Source of the DNA: CAWDMC01 sp963803295
GTDB taxonomy: Bacteria; Acidobacteriota; Terriglobia; UBA7540
Assembly: GCA_963803295.1 (NCBI GenBank)
Contig: CAWDMC010000021.1
Coordinates: forward strand, 4,626-68,625
DNA: 64,000 bases
Direction: 5' to 3'
A program made the position numbers and the translations under genes. This document shows positions 9,186-18,377 of the stretch, one piece after another. The notes under the pieces are model-generated. The model was not told the DNA's origin, did not search any database, and worked only from the letters and a program-made list of their open reading frames with translations. Numbering within the stretch: the stretch's first letter is position 1; each line of letters begins with the position of its first letter.

Positions 9186-9500
9186 ATGTTGATCCCTGAG
9201 GTACCCAAGCCGCCTGAGACCAAGACCGTCAAGGTGGAGATCGAGGTGGCACTGCTCGACGAGTTGCAGCACTACCAGGCGTTGGTGGGTGGGCCGAATG
9301 CGTCCTACGTCGTGAACGGAGCATTACGCTATCTGTTCGACCACGACAAGGACTTCATCAAGGCCAAGGCTGGGACCAAGTCCGGGGCCAAGGTTGGGGC
9401 AGCGATCGGTCCCAAGGTCGGGCCTTCAGCGGTGGTAGTGGCAGCGATCCCTGGCAAGGTCAGAGCCGGGGAGGAGGTGACGAATGCGGTCGGTCAATAA
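9186..9500 (+). CDS. Probable ribbon-helix-helix relaxosome or operator-binding protein
   Basis: This 104-aa protein has a region like a ribbon-helix-helix fold: a strand KTVKVEIEVA followed by two helices (LLDELQHYQALVGG and NASYVVNGALRYLFDHD). A low-complexity Ala/Gly/Lys tail with repeated GxKxG patterns follows. RHH proteins of this size bind oriT or autoregulate relaxosome operons. It begins 317 bp after trbF, right behind the palindrome array, and overlaps the next gene by 17 bp. RBS is GGAGG 7 nt before ATG. Function is inferred from fold and context. Confidence 0.55.
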   Translation: MLIPEVPKPPETKTVKVEIEVALLDELQHYQALVGGPNASYVVNGALRYLFDHDKDFIKAKAGTKSGAKVGAAIGPKVGPSAVVVAAIPGKVRAGEEVTNAVGQ

Positions 9501-9786
9501 GACAGTTTGCGTTGCGGTTCGATTCACGAACGAGGAAGCGGCCGCAATCGAGGAAGCAGCGGGCAAGGCCGGGGTGCGGGCCGGGGCCTGGCTCCGGGAG
9601 CGCGGCCTGGAGGCTACCAAGGGAACCGACTGCAGGAGGGACCTGCTTGGGGAGGTGCAGGCGCTCCAGGCGATCACTGCTGGTTTATTCCATGCCTTTG
9701 CGCGTGACGGGAAGCTGCCGGAGGCGAAGGTCCGGGAGATCGTCGCCAAAGCCAGGGGTGGGAACGGGAAGCCGGTGGAGTTATGA
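9484..9786 (+). CDS. MobC/TraJ-like relaxosome accessory protein
   Basis: This 100-aa protein starts with a strand-like segment (KTVCVAVRFTNEEAAAIEEA) followed by AGVRAGAWLRERGLEA. The pattern resembles plasmid mobilisation RHH proteins that help the relaxase open oriT. It is coupled to the genes on both sides (overlaps of 17 and 4 bp). The basic C-terminus ends just inside the VirD4 gene. Family membership is judged by motif pattern, not by alignment. Confidence 0.55.
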   Translation: MRSVNKTVCVAVRFTNEEAAAIEEAAGKAGVRAGAWLRERGLEATKGTDCRRDLLGEVQALQAITAGLFHAFARDGKLPEAKVREIVAKARGGNGKPVEL

Positions 9787-11660
9787 CGCGAGAACCTCGG
9801 CGGCGATCGTGGCCGGGCCGGATCACCTTCTCGCTCCTTGGTCTGGCTGGGGCCCTGTTCATCGGCGCGGTAGTCTGGTGCTACGAGTATGCCAGAGTGT
9901 GGACGCCTCTTGAGCGGGTCTATGGGCGGTCGTACGTCGAGGCCAGCATCGTGGCGTTATCCCCGCTGCACCAGGCGGAACGGTTCAACGTGCTGGTGCT
10001 CGGGAGCGGACACCTGGCCGAACAGGCGGACGTTGATGCCGGCAAGTCGGTGCGGTGGTCAACGGTCGCGCTCTCCGAGGATCTCTGGTGCGCCTGGCTG
10101 AGGGATCACGTCTTTGAAGGGAATTCAGCTCCGGGTCTGCTTGCCCCTGCCCTGTGGGGATCGCTGGCTGGTCTGCTCGTCCTGTTGCCGCTCGGGATCC
10201 GCAAGGACCTGCAGCGGTACAAGCAGCGGCGCTCCGGTTCGATTGCCCTGCGTGGTACCGGCCTGGTGTCCCGGACGGAGTTCCACCGGAGGACGGTCGG
10301 GAACACGGGCATCGGCTGGGCCACCGAGGGCGGACCCTCTCTGTGGGAAAACATGGCCTTGCCGGCGGCAGAGAGGAAACTCGTCAGGATCGCACGAGCC
10401 GACGAGCAGGAACACATCCTGATGGTGGGCGATTCAGGGAGTGGCAAGTCGAGCTTGATTCGTCAGGTGCTCCGGCAACTGGAGGAGCGAGGCGAGCCGG
10501 CCATCGTCTATGACCCGGCGATGGAATATGTCCCGGAATTCTTCAGGCCTAAGCGTGGAGACTGGCTGCTTAATCCGTATGACGGCCGCATGCCGTACTG
10601 GTCCCCCGCCGAGGACGAGGTCACGAACGAAGCCGAGGCCGATGCTCTGTCGACAAGCTTATTCCCGGAGCGAGCCGGCGATCCGAATCCGTTCTTCATC
10701 GAGTCAGCCAGGAAGATTTTCGCGCATCTTCTCAAGGAGAGCGTCCCGCCGTCGGAACTGTACCGCTGGATCCAGCAGGCGAATCCGGAGATCGACAACC
10801 TGGTGCGAGGTACGGAACTCGAACCGATCATCACCCAGAAGGCGCAACAGCAGCGGGCGGGTGTACTGGCTGTGCTCGAGCGGGCGGGTGCGGCCCTCAG
10901 ACTTCTACCCCAGCAGGCGGCCCGGCGGTGGTCTGCAACCGACTGGGCTAAGGAGTCGAACGGCTCCTGGATCTTCATCACCTCCACGCATAAGAGCCGG
11001 CAAACCCTGCGGCCCTTGGTGAGCATGTGGATTGACCAACTCATGCTTCAGCTTCTCGACCGTCCCCTGGAGGTCCGGAAACCGGTGTGGGTCGTGATGG
11101 ATGAAATCTCTTCTCTTCAGCGGCTGCCGACTCTGCCGAAGGCATTGGCGGAGGCGAGGAAGTCGAACACCCGGCTGGTCCTGGGAGTACAGAACGCGGC
11201 GCAACTCGAATACGAGTACGGTTTGCTGTGGGCTTCCATGCTGTCGCAAGCTCGAACCAAGTTCTTTCTCCGGACCTCGGAGGCGAGAGGGGCGCAGTGG
11301 GCAAGCGACTGCTTGGGCCAAGTTGAGGCGGAGAAGGTGCACGAGTCAAAGTCGGTGGGCGAGCTCGGGCTGCTGCATCGGCGAAACCTCAGCCACGAGA
11401 GGCGGATTGAGCCTGCCGTGTTTGCCGGCGAGATCATCGCGCTCGATCGGCATGAAGGATATCTGCAGATGCCGGGGCTCACGATGCGGTTGAGGTTCAC
11501 TTACTGCGAGCCCCGCCTGGTGCAGCCTGCATTCGTGCCGGGTGAGGTTGCGAGTCCAGTACGGGCAGTCGAGAGCCGGGAAGATCCGCAGACGGAACCC
11601 GTGGATGAGCCCGACTTTCTCAGTCTCTGGCACGAGCAAGAAAACGCGCAAGCATGGTGA
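9783..11660 (+). CDS. virD4: VirD4/TraD-type coupling ATPase
   Basis: This 625-aa protein has two N-terminal membrane helices (about residues 12-35 and 120-140) and a cytoplasmic RecA-like ATPase domain with Walker A GDSGSGKSSL (about residues 218-227) and Walker B VWVVMDEISSL. YDPAMEYVPEFF corresponds to the TrwB/TraD 'YDP' motif. Coupling proteins dock the relaxase-DNA complex to the secretion channel and pump DNA. It overlaps the relaxosome gene (4 bp) and the relaxase gene (7 bp). Length and motifs are normal for the family, so it appears intact. Confidence 0.92.
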   Translation: MTREPRRRSWPGRITFSLLGLAGALFIGAVVWCYEYARVWTPLERVYGRSYVEASIVALSPLHQAERFNVLVLGSGHLAEQADVDAGKSVRWSTVALSEDLWCAWLRDHVFEGNSAPGLLAPALWGSLAGLLVLLPLGIRKDLQRYKQRRSGSIALRGTGLVSRTEFHRRTVGNTGIGWATEGGPSLWENMALPAAERKLVRIARADEQEHILMVGDSGSGKSSLIRQVLRQLEERGEPAIVYDPAMEYVPEFFRPKRGDWLLNPYDGRMPYWSPAEDEVTNEAEADALSTSLFPERAGDPNPFFIESARKIFAHLLKESVPPSELYRWIQQANPEIDNLVRGTELEPIITQKAQQQRAGVLAVLERAGAALRLLPQQAARRWSATDWAKESNGSWIFITSTHKSRQTLRPLVSMWIDQLMLQLLDRPLEVRKPVWVVMDEISSLQRLPTLPKALAEARKSNTRLVLGVQNAAQLEYEYGLLWASMLSQARTKFFLRTSEARGAQWASDCLGQVEAEKVHESKSVGELGLLHRRNLSHERRIEPAVFAGEIIALDRHEGYLQMPGLTMRLRFTYCEPRLVQPAFVPGEVASPVRAVESREDPQTEPVDEPDFLSLWHEQENAQAW

Positions 11661-14302
11661 GCATCTCAAAGAAGCTGACAGCGGACCAGGTAGGGAGATA
11701 TCACCGGGAGCAATTCGCTTCCCCGACTGAGAGCTATTACAGCCGTGGTGGCAACGTCGGCCGCTGGGTTGGGCAGGGCGCCGAGGCCATGGGTGTGTCT
11801 GGCGAAGTAACGGCGGAGCAACTCGAGCACCTGGCTCATGGCCGCTCTTTGACGGGGGAACAACTGATCAGGAGGAAGGCAACCGGAAACCGGGCGGCCT
11901 GGGATGCCAACTTCGCGCCGGCCAAGAGTGTTTCGATTACGGCCTTGGTGGGAGGCGACCTTCGCATCAGGCGGGCGCATGAGGATGCCGTGGCCATCGC
12001 CGCGAGGGAACTGGAGCGCTTTGTCCAGGCAAGGCTCGGAGGGAATCATCCGGCCGAGGCCACCGGGAAGATGGTGGCGGCGAAGTTCGAGCACGACATC
12101 GCTCGCCCGGTTGAGGGCTACAGCGCACCTCAGCTTCACACCCACTTAGTCATCTTGAATTTGACTCCGACCGCCGGGGGCCGCTGGCGGCCACTACAGG
12201 AGAAAGCGCTTTTCGACGCTCAGCCGTACGCGACGGCTATCTACCGATCCGAGTTAGCTTGGCGGTTGCGTGGTCTGGGGTACGAGGTCGAGATCGGCAA
12301 GAACCATGCGCCCGAGATCAAGGGCTACAGCAAGGAATTCCTGGAGGCCATGAGCGAGCGCCGGCAACAGATCGTCGGGCATATGAAAGAAAAGGGGCTG
12401 GTGGGCGCCGAAGCCGCGGAGATTGCCGCGCATCAGACACGGGAAGCGAAGATCCAGATGTCGCCGGCCGAGACACTCGCCCAGCACCGGGAAGTGGCGG
12501 CCGAGTTCGGAAACCAGCAAGAGGCGGTCACGGCGGCGGCTCTCGGTCGTAATCAAAAACAGGATCCACCCGGAGAGGGCTGGAAACAGGCGCACAGTTC
12601 GCTCGGCTGGTCCCGCGCCCGCAACTTCGAACGCAAAGCCGTCACATCGGAATGGGAGTTGATGCGGGATGCCCTGCAACGTTCCCTGGGTAAGGCCACC
12701 TTCGCGGATGTTTCGGGGGCTTTGGCCTCTAATGTGCACTCGGGAGAACTGCTTGAGGTGGAGCACGCCAGGCCTGTTGTCGGGCGTGCCTTCACGACGC
12801 CGGAGATGCAAGCCCTGGAACGCGAGAATATCGCCACGGTGCTCGGAGGCAGAGGCACGGTCAAGCCGCTCGAGATCGGCTCCAGAGAGGCTATCGGCAT
12901 CGATTCTGGGGCCTATCCAGCGCTCCAGGCGGCTCTCCGGTCAATTCTGGAATCCCCTGATCGGATTCAGGCCCTGGATGGCCGGGCCGGAACCGGCAAG
13001 ACGGTGGGCGTCCTCCGTCATGTGCGGGATGCGGCCGCGCGGGCCGGCTTCTCCGTGCAGGGCCTCGCCCCCACCGGGGGAGCGGCCCATCAGCTGGCCG
13101 AGGCTGGCATTCCTTCGTCAACCCTGCAGAAGTATCTGGCGCGCACCCGGGAGGCGCCGGACGAAAAGACGTTCTTCATTTTGGACGAGTCGAGCCTGGC
13201 GAGCACGGTGCAGGTTTCGCGGTTTCTAAAAGGCCTGCCGGCCGAGGATCGCGTCCTCCTCGTCGGGGATACCCGTCAGCACCAGGCGGTTGAAGCCGGA
13301 AAGCCTTTCGCGCAATTACAGAAGGCAGGCATGCCTACAACCAAGCTCGAGGAGATCCTTCGCCAGAAAGATCCTCACCTCAAACGCGCGGTGGAACTGC
13401 TCGCTCAAGGTTTGACGGTTGCTGGCGTCGCGGAGCTCGTTCATCAAGGGCGTGTCCACGAGGTTGCCAGCAAGCCCGAGCGGGTGAAGGCGATCGCGGA
13501 GGAATACGCGCGCCAGCCGGAGGGAACGCTGGCCATCGCTCCCGATAACGATTCTCGCCGGGAATTGAACGCCGCCATCAGGAAAGAACTGCAGGCGCGC
13601 GGCCGGATCGAGCGGCGGGAGCATGCCGTCGCCGTGCTGGTTCCTCGGCAGGACTTGACGGGAGCCGATCGGCAGTGGGCCGCCAGGTACGAGCCTGGCG
13701 ACGTGCTGCGTTACTCCAGGGCGAGCCGGGAGCATGGCATCAAGGCCGCAGAATATGCGCGAGTGTTGAAGGTCGATGCGGAGCACAACGCTCTGACGGT
13801 CGAGACCGGGAACGGGCAAAAACTCATGTATGACCCGCGTCGGCTGCAGGGCGTAAGTGTGTACCGCGAAGAACGGCGCGTCATGGCGGTTGGCGATCGC
13901 CTGCAAGTGACGGCCCCGTTCACTGAGGAACGCCTGAGCAACCGCCAACTCGGGACGATCCAGGCTCTCGACCGGGAGGGCAACATCGAGCTTCGGCTGG
14001 ACTCCGGACGGTCGGTGCAGTTCAGCGCCGCGGATTTTCCGCACCTCGATTACGGGTTTGCGAGCACCAGTTACTCGGCCCAAGGCGCCACCGTGGACCG
14101 CGTGTTGCTCCAGGTCGAGAGCTACCTTTCGCCGGAGTTGGTCAATTCACGCCTGGCTTACGTAGGTGTGTCGAGAGCCGCTGAGGACGTGCAACTGTAC
14201 ACCGACAACGCAGGCGGACTGGTGAAGAGTCTCAGCCGCGAGGTATCGAAAACGTCGGCTCTCGCCGAACAGCAGGAGCAGGCGCAAGGAATAAGCGCAT
14301 GA
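11654..14302 (+). CDS. traI: MobF relaxase-helicase (TrwC/TraI type)
   Basis: This 882-aa protein joins an N-terminal TrwC relaxase domain to a C-terminal RecD-like helicase. The relaxase part has LTADQVGRYH, a double tyrosine in ESYYSRGG (candidate catalytic residues), FAPAKSVSI and the metal-binding HTHLVILN segment. The helicase half has Walker A DGRAGTGKT (about residues 439-447), Walker B FFILDESSL, GDTRQHQAVEAG and the late motif GFASTSYSAQGATVDR. It nicks oriT, stays bound to the DNA 5' end and unwinds the plasmid strand. It overlaps VirD4 and VirB11 genes, and is intact. Confidence 0.93.
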   Translation: MVSISKKLTADQVGRYHREQFASPTESYYSRGGNVGRWVGQGAEAMGVSGEVTAEQLEHLAHGRSLTGEQLIRRKATGNRAAWDANFAPAKSVSITALVGGDLRIRRAHEDAVAIAARELERFVQARLGGNHPAEATGKMVAAKFEHDIARPVEGYSAPQLHTHLVILNLTPTAGGRWRPLQEKALFDAQPYATAIYRSELAWRLRGLGYEVEIGKNHAPEIKGYSKEFLEAMSERRQQIVGHMKEKGLVGAEAAEIAAHQTREAKIQMSPAETLAQHREVAAEFGNQQEAVTAAALGRNQKQDPPGEGWKQAHSSLGWSRARNFERKAVTSEWELMRDALQRSLGKATFADVSGALASNVHSGELLEVEHARPVVGRAFTTPEMQALERENIATVLGGRGTVKPLEIGSREAIGIDSGAYPALQAALRSILESPDRIQALDGRAGTGKTVGVLRHVRDAAARAGFSVQGLAPTGGAAHQLAEAGIPSSTLQKYLARTREAPDEKTFFILDESSLASTVQVSRFLKGLPAEDRVLLVGDTRQHQAVEAGKPFAQLQKAGMPTTKLEEILRQKDPHLKRAVELLAQGLTVAGVAELVHQGRVHEVASKPERVKAIAEEYARQPEGTLAIAPDNDSRRELNAAIRKELQARGRIERREHAVAVLVPRQDLTGADRQWAARYEPGDVLRYSRASREHGIKAAEYARVLKVDAEHNALTVETGNGQKLMYDPRRLQGVSVYREERRVMAVGDRLQVTAPFTEERLSNRQLGTIQALDREGNIELRLDSGRSVQFSAADFPHLDYGFASTSYSAQGATVDRVLLQVESYLSPELVNSRLAYVGVSRAAEDVQLYTDNAGGLVKSLSREVSKTSALAEQQEQAQGISA

Positions 14303-15297
14303 ACACAGCCGCAATCGACAACGGCATGGGTCTTGAGGCGATCCTGCAATACCTCGCGCCGATTCGCTCCCTGCTCCTGCAGGAGGACGTCGACGAAGTG
14401 CAGATCAACTGCGGCGGCGAGCGCGTCTTCGTCGAGCGCAGCGGGACCTGGAGGCTCGAGGAGGTGCAACTGGATCCCGTCGGACTGCTGGCCGGTCTGA
14501 AGCGGATCGCGGTCGAGGCTGGGGTCGAGCTGGCGGACGACCTGGTGGGCCTGGACTGCCGTTTCGTGGGCGGCCGGCTGGCTGCGGTTCTTCCTCCGGT
14601 GAGCCGTGAGGGAATCTCCGTCACCATCCGCAAGTTTGCCCGGGTACGCTTGAGTCTTGAGGACCTGGTGGCGCGTAGGACGCTGACTGCCGGCATGGCG
14701 AGTGCCCTCCGCAAGGCGGTACTCGACCGGGAGAACATCCTGGTGAGCGGAGGCACGGGCAGCGGGAAGACGGTGCTGACGGGAGCGCTCGCCAATCTCA
14801 TCCCGGCTGAGGAACGGATCCTGCTCATCGAGCAGCCGGCCGAACTCCGGCTCGACCAGCCGAACGTGGTGTCGTGGGAAGCGCTCGAGCACGGTCCCGG
14901 AGGTAAGCCGGTCACGCAGCGGGACCTCCTGAAGCGGGCCCTGCGAGCTCACCCCTCCCGCATCATCCTTGGAGAAATCAGGGCGGAGGAAGCGGCCGAG
15001 GTGCTCATGATCATGAACACCGGCCATCGCGGGACGATGACCACGCAACACAGCTCCGGTGCGAGGGATGCCCTGGAGCGTTTCTGCACCTTGTGTCTGA
15101 TGGCGCCCGATCATTGGCCTTGGGAAGCCTTGCGGCGAGGGATCGCCGAGAACATCGGCATCGTGCTGCACATGGCGCAACGCCCTGACCGCTCCCGCTA
15201 CCTGGCGGAGGCGATCACCGTCGAGGGCTACGATCGGGCCTCGGATTCGTTTCGGACCAGCCCCATGCTCGGGGGTGATAGCTTGCCCAGCCTTTGA
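14299..15297 (+). CDS. trbB: VirB11/TrbB-type secretion ATPase
   Basis: This 332-aa protein is a traffic ATPase with Walker A VSGGTGSGKTVL (about residues 149-160), an Asp-box region ERILLIEQPAEL, Walker B RIILGEIRAEEA and the His box GHRGTMTTQHSS. VirB11 hexamers switch the secretion system between pilus building and DNA export. Its position behind the relaxase, apart from the other channel genes, is unusual but the 4-bp overlap shows it belongs to the transfer operon. It looks complete. Confidence 0.92.
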   Translation: MNTAAIDNGMGLEAILQYLAPIRSLLLQEDVDEVQINCGGERVFVERSGTWRLEEVQLDPVGLLAGLKRIAVEAGVELADDLVGLDCRFVGGRLAAVLPPVSREGISVTIRKFARVRLSLEDLVARRTLTAGMASALRKAVLDRENILVSGGTGSGKTVLTGALANLIPAEERILLIEQPAELRLDQPNVVSWEALEHGPGGKPVTQRDLLKRALRAHPSRIILGEIRAEEAAEVLMIMNTGHRGTMTTQHSSGARDALERFCTLCLMAPDHWPWEALRRGIAENIGIVLHMAQRPDRSRYLAEAITVEGYDRASDSFRTSPMLGGDSLPSL

Positions 15298-15406
15298 ACG
15301 CAGGGCGGGCCTCAAGCGTGAGGCGGGCGGGTATTCGAGCCAGCCGGAAAAGCACAGGTCAAACTGAGCGAAACCGAGCAGGTAGGGATTTGATAGACTC
15401 CAACCC

Positions 15407-15583
15407 ATGGCCAAATTCAAACTCAAAGACCGTGTTAGGGAAATCGACCAGAAGGTTCGCACCGTAGAGGAAATCCGCGAAATGCCCGGCTCTGAACCGA
15501 TGTACTGGATTCAACTTGGCAATGATTTTGCAACCCGTGTGTGGGTGACGGAAAGTGCGCTTGAATTGGCGGATGCACCTTAG
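15407..15583 (+). CDS. Small hypothetical protein (58 aa)
   Basis: A compact frame opens with ATG and reads MAKFKLKDRVREIDQKVR, then EEIREMPGSEPMYWIQLGND and WVTESALELADAP. The mix of a basic N-terminus and a folded-looking aromatic middle suggests a real small protein, perhaps an SH3-like or KOW-type fold (KFKLKDRVREI). It sits 110 bp downstream of the VirB11 gene on the same strand. No function is known to me. Confidence 0.5.
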   Translation: MAKFKLKDRVREIDQKVRTVEEIREMPGSEPMYWIQLGNDFATRVWVTESALELADAP

Positions 15584-16063
15584 CCGCAGCGTCACCCGCC
15601 TCAGGATCAGGTTTCCTCGTGGAAGATCGCCAGCCCTGGCGCTATTGCCATGCTGACGCGGGAGGAGTGGCGGCCCGCAGCGGAGAGGCTGTCAAACACT
15701 CGGCGAAGCCGACCGCGATAGCGGCGCGGAGGGCGGAAAGCGACGAGCGGTGTTGGCGAGCTCCTGAGGGGGAGGGCCTTCCCCTGCTTTGGGTATGGCG
15801 CTGCGGGTGTGCTCCAGCCGGAGGTTATACGGGCCAAGCTACGAGAGAGCTGGGTTGCGCCGCGGGGGTCATCAGCCAGCGTCTCGTAAAGTTCCGCACG
15901 GTTGGTGCTGGCGCGCCATCATCGCTCTGGTGTTCTGCGGCACAAGATCATGAAACAGGATAGCGCCGTGCGGGGGAGGGAATTGGCAACGGGTGGTTAG
16001 GGGTTAGAACCCCTGGCCGGGGCCGGGGCAGAGCCCCGGAAAATTTGAATCCTAAAAAGATAG
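15584..16063. other. Gene-poor stretch downstream of the transfer operon
   Basis: About 480 bp carry open frames without any recognisable domain. A short frame near 15650 (LTREEWRPAAERLS) could be the start of a broken gene. GC content is high. I cannot assign a function. Confidence 0.4.
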
Positions 16064-16098
16064 GGCGGTCCGGTATCGAGCCGGGCCGCCGTTTTGTT
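16064..16098. terminator. Hairpin terminator between transfer operon and ardC
   Basis: GGCGGTCCGG (16064-16073) pairs with CCGGGCCGCC (16081-16090) through a 7-nt loop, with one G-U pair, and is followed by GTTTTGTT. A run of A residues on the other side makes it usable in both directions between two convergent transcription units. Confidence 0.65.
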
Positions 16099-16106
16099 GC
16101 AGCCCG

Positions 16107-17028
16107 TCAGTCGGCGGCGCACTCCTCTTCCGGCTGCTGTGGTTGCGGCTGCAAGCTATTGAGATAATCAGCGGCGCGTTGGGCGTGGGCGGCTGCGCTG
16201 AAGATGGCGCGCTTGTCTTCCTTCAGCAGGTTGAGCCAGTGCCCCAGATAGGCGGCGTGGTCGTCGCGGATCTCCGGCGTGATGCCGAGGTCGGCGCACA
16301 GGAAAGCGGCTCCGAGTTCCGCCACAAGTTCCTCGCGGGCGTAACCGCGATCGCCAAAGCGTTTGGCGCTGAAATCGCGTTCCAGGCGGCGCTCGTGCTT
16401 GGTCCAGTGGGTGAGCTCATGCAGGGCGGTGGCGTAATAGCTCTCCTTGTTCCTGAAAGCCTCGAAGGGCGGAAGCTGGATCAGGTCTCGGGCGGGCGCG
16501 TAGAAGGCCTGATTTCCGCCGTGCTGGATGGTGGCGGCGGTGTTCGTCGATGAAGCGGTCGGCGTTCTCGATGCGCTCGCACAGCGGCAAGGGGTTTTCC
16601 GGCTGCGCGTAGTAGTGCGCGGGCAAGCCTTCGATCTGCTCGACGTTGAAAACGGTGTAGCCCTTCATGAACGGGATTTCGCGCTCGGTGTCCTCGCCTT
16701 TGTCGTTGGTCTCGGTCTTGGTGATGCTGTTGGCGTAGACGACAAGTGAGCCGTGCTCGCCCTTGCGGACGTGGGCGTCAAGTTCCAGCGCCTGCTTAAA
16801 GGTCATCCAGATAGGCGCGGCGTATCCCTTGGCCAGGGCCTCGCCCCAGAGCAAGAGAATATTCATTCCTCGGTAGGGCGTGCCGTTGTGGCGTAGGGGC
16901 TTGGTGATGCGTCCGGCTGCGTGCTCGCGCTCCAAGGTTTCATCCAGGTACGGACGCCCTGCTCAAGGTCGGAAACAATGCGCTCGGTGACTCGGGTGTA
17001 AATGTCTTTTCGGTCGTAGGTTGCCCAT
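16107..17028 (-). pseudogene. ardC: ArdC-type anti-restriction protein, multiply frameshifted
   Basis: Fragments in three frames add up to one ArdC/DUF1738 protein of about 300 aa. The N-terminal YDRKDIYTRVTERIVSDLEQ and the segment GMNILLLWGEALAKGYAAPI are typical of the ssDNA-binding ArdC N-terminal domain. The zincin-like part holds the metal motif in ALHELTHWTKHE. The ATG at 17028 has a good AAAGGAG site but is one base out of frame with the YDRKD segment, and further shifts lie near 16930 and 16530. ArdC protects incoming plasmid DNA from host restriction, fitting its place at the end of a conjugative module. Confidence 0.85.
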
Positions 17029-17727
17029 GGTGCTTTCTCTCCTTTGAAAGTGGGTTGCAATGAAAAATGCAACCTTGCCCATCGGCGAGATCGGGGGTAG
17101 CAGAGAGCAGGGGCGGACGGCCGGGAGGGGGATCACCCAGGCTGCACAAGCCGCGCATTTCGGCGCGGAAGCTTGGGGAGACCCGCCGGGCGGCGAAGCT
17201 TTACCCTTGCGCGGCGCGAGGGGGGGCGCCCCTTAGGGATTGGGGTTTTTAGGGTTTTCCCGCGAAAGGGATCGTTACCGGATGGCCGCGACGAAAAGTT
17301 GTGGAGATTTCGGCAATAATGGTCCGACAGACGGGGGAACCGCGACCTTGAAACGAAAGTGAGGAAGAACCGAATTAAGTACAGCGCGACGACACCGCTT
17401 GTCAGGGGTTCGGCGGGTGGATAAAATAGCGCACCTCACTCGGCTCTACCTAAAGCAGCGAGGCTTGCCGATGAAAGAGTAGGAATCCGGTCACGGCACT
17501 CAGGGATCACATCACCCCAAGGCCCCCGACGCAGTCTCAATAGAGTTTCAGGTTTGGAAAAGAATCGATGCATGGGTCACCTCCTGGCTTAATGGGATAC
17601 CAGAAAAGTGACCAAAAACTATGCCGAGTCGGGGAAGAGGAAATCCGCCAACCACAACGCGTTCAAGGGGTGACTCGGCATATTTCCGCACCCGGCATAG
17701 TGCGCTCATGTCGTGATCGGCATGAGG
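17029..17727. other. Intergenic stretch with an ISL3-type terminal remnant
   Basis: About 700 bp without a gene. At 17353-17387 the sequence GTGAGGAAGAACCGAATTAA followed by GTACAGCGCGAC matches the right end of the ISL3 element at 40.7-42.4 kb and its other remnants, so an IS end or a recombination scar lies here. The rest shows nothing recognisable. Confidence 0.55.
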
Positions 17728-17894
17728 GGCGGACGTGCGCGAAATAATGCCGTAAATCAAGCGGCGACCTCGAACAGATCCAGATGCTGCTGGGTCACGC
17801 TTCGATCCAGACGACCGAGAACTATATCTCGGCATGCAGCAGAACCTGATCGAGGCCGTAAACGACAAGCTGGGGATCGTAGACACCGAATAGA
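17728..17894 (+). pseudogene. C-terminal scrap of a tyrosine recombinase
   Basis: The plus strand encodes GGDLEQIQMLLGHASIQTTE and then, after a one-base slip, LGMQQNLIEAVNDKLGIVD and a stop codon. This is nearly identical to the C-terminus of the recombinase at 62.3-63.2 kb, which lies in inverted orientation. The LLGH histidine of the active site is retained; the catalytic tyrosine region is disrupted by the slip. It probably marks a former integration or recombination boundary between the conjugative module and the CRISPR block. Confidence 0.8.
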
Positions 17895-17925
17895 CCCGTC
17901 AGTCCCGTTCACTGTCACCGTCACC

Positions 17926-17953
17926 GTCAAGATGACACTGTCAAGATGACACT
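17926..17953. repeat. Tandem 14-bp repeat before the XRE promoter
   Basis: GTCAAGATGACACT occurs twice back to back (17926-17939 and 17940-17953). The unit contains the small inverted repeat TGTCA-AGA-TGACA, and the second copy abuts the -35 box of the XRE gene. It may be an additional regulator site. Confidence 0.5.
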
Positions 17954-17992
17954 TGACGTGATACGGTGGTTGTTGTACGCTACTCGGCGTAC
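17953..17992 (+). promoter_or_regulatory. Promoter and operator of the XRE-ImmA pair
   Basis: TTGACG (17953-17958) and TACGCT (17976-17981) are 17 bp apart. A perfect inverted repeat GTACGC-N6-GCGTAC (17975-17992) overlaps the -10 box, as expected for an autoregulatory repressor site. The XRE gene starts 9 bp further on. Confidence 0.6.
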
Positions 17993-18000
17993 ATTGCAGA

Positions 18001-18377
18001 TGACTATGACACACGACAATAGAACTATCGGAGACGTTATCCACGACGCGCGGGCGAAACTTAAGCTCAGCCTTCGTGACATCACGAAGAGACTCGACAT
18101 CACGCCCTCATACCTGAGCGATATCGAGAACAATCGTAGGGTGCCCTCGGAAGAGGTGCTAGGAAAGCTCGCTAAGCTCCTGCAGCTCGACTACGACGAC
18201 CTGATGGCTCGGGCCGGACGTTTCGGCGAGGACGCCGTTCGTTACATGATGAGGACGCCGGCGGCTGGCGTGCTTTTTCGACGGCTGGCAGAGGGGAATG
18301 CCTCGGGCGAAACTCTCGAGAAGCTCCTGAAAGTCGCCAATAAGGAGATCGGGGGAAAGAAGGAGCCAGACAAATGA
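18001..18377 (+). CDS. XRE-family transcriptional repressor
   Basis: This 125-aa protein has an N-terminal helix-turn-helix domain (IGDVIHDARAKLKLSLRDIT, then ITPSYLSDIENNRRVPSEEV) of the XRE type and a C-terminal helical part that probably mediates dimerisation. The gene overlaps the downstream metallopeptidase by ATGA. XRE-ImmA pairs such as ImmR/ImmA of ICEBs1 act as a repressor plus the protease that inactivates it under stress or mating signals. The inverted repeat over its own promoter fits autorepression. Targets here may include the cas genes and possibly the transfer genes. Confidence 0.8.

Noticed and set aside
15619..15963. Possible 114-aa gene after the VirB11 gene
   Set aside because: No ribosome site, no recognisable domain and a composition like random GC-rich sequence.
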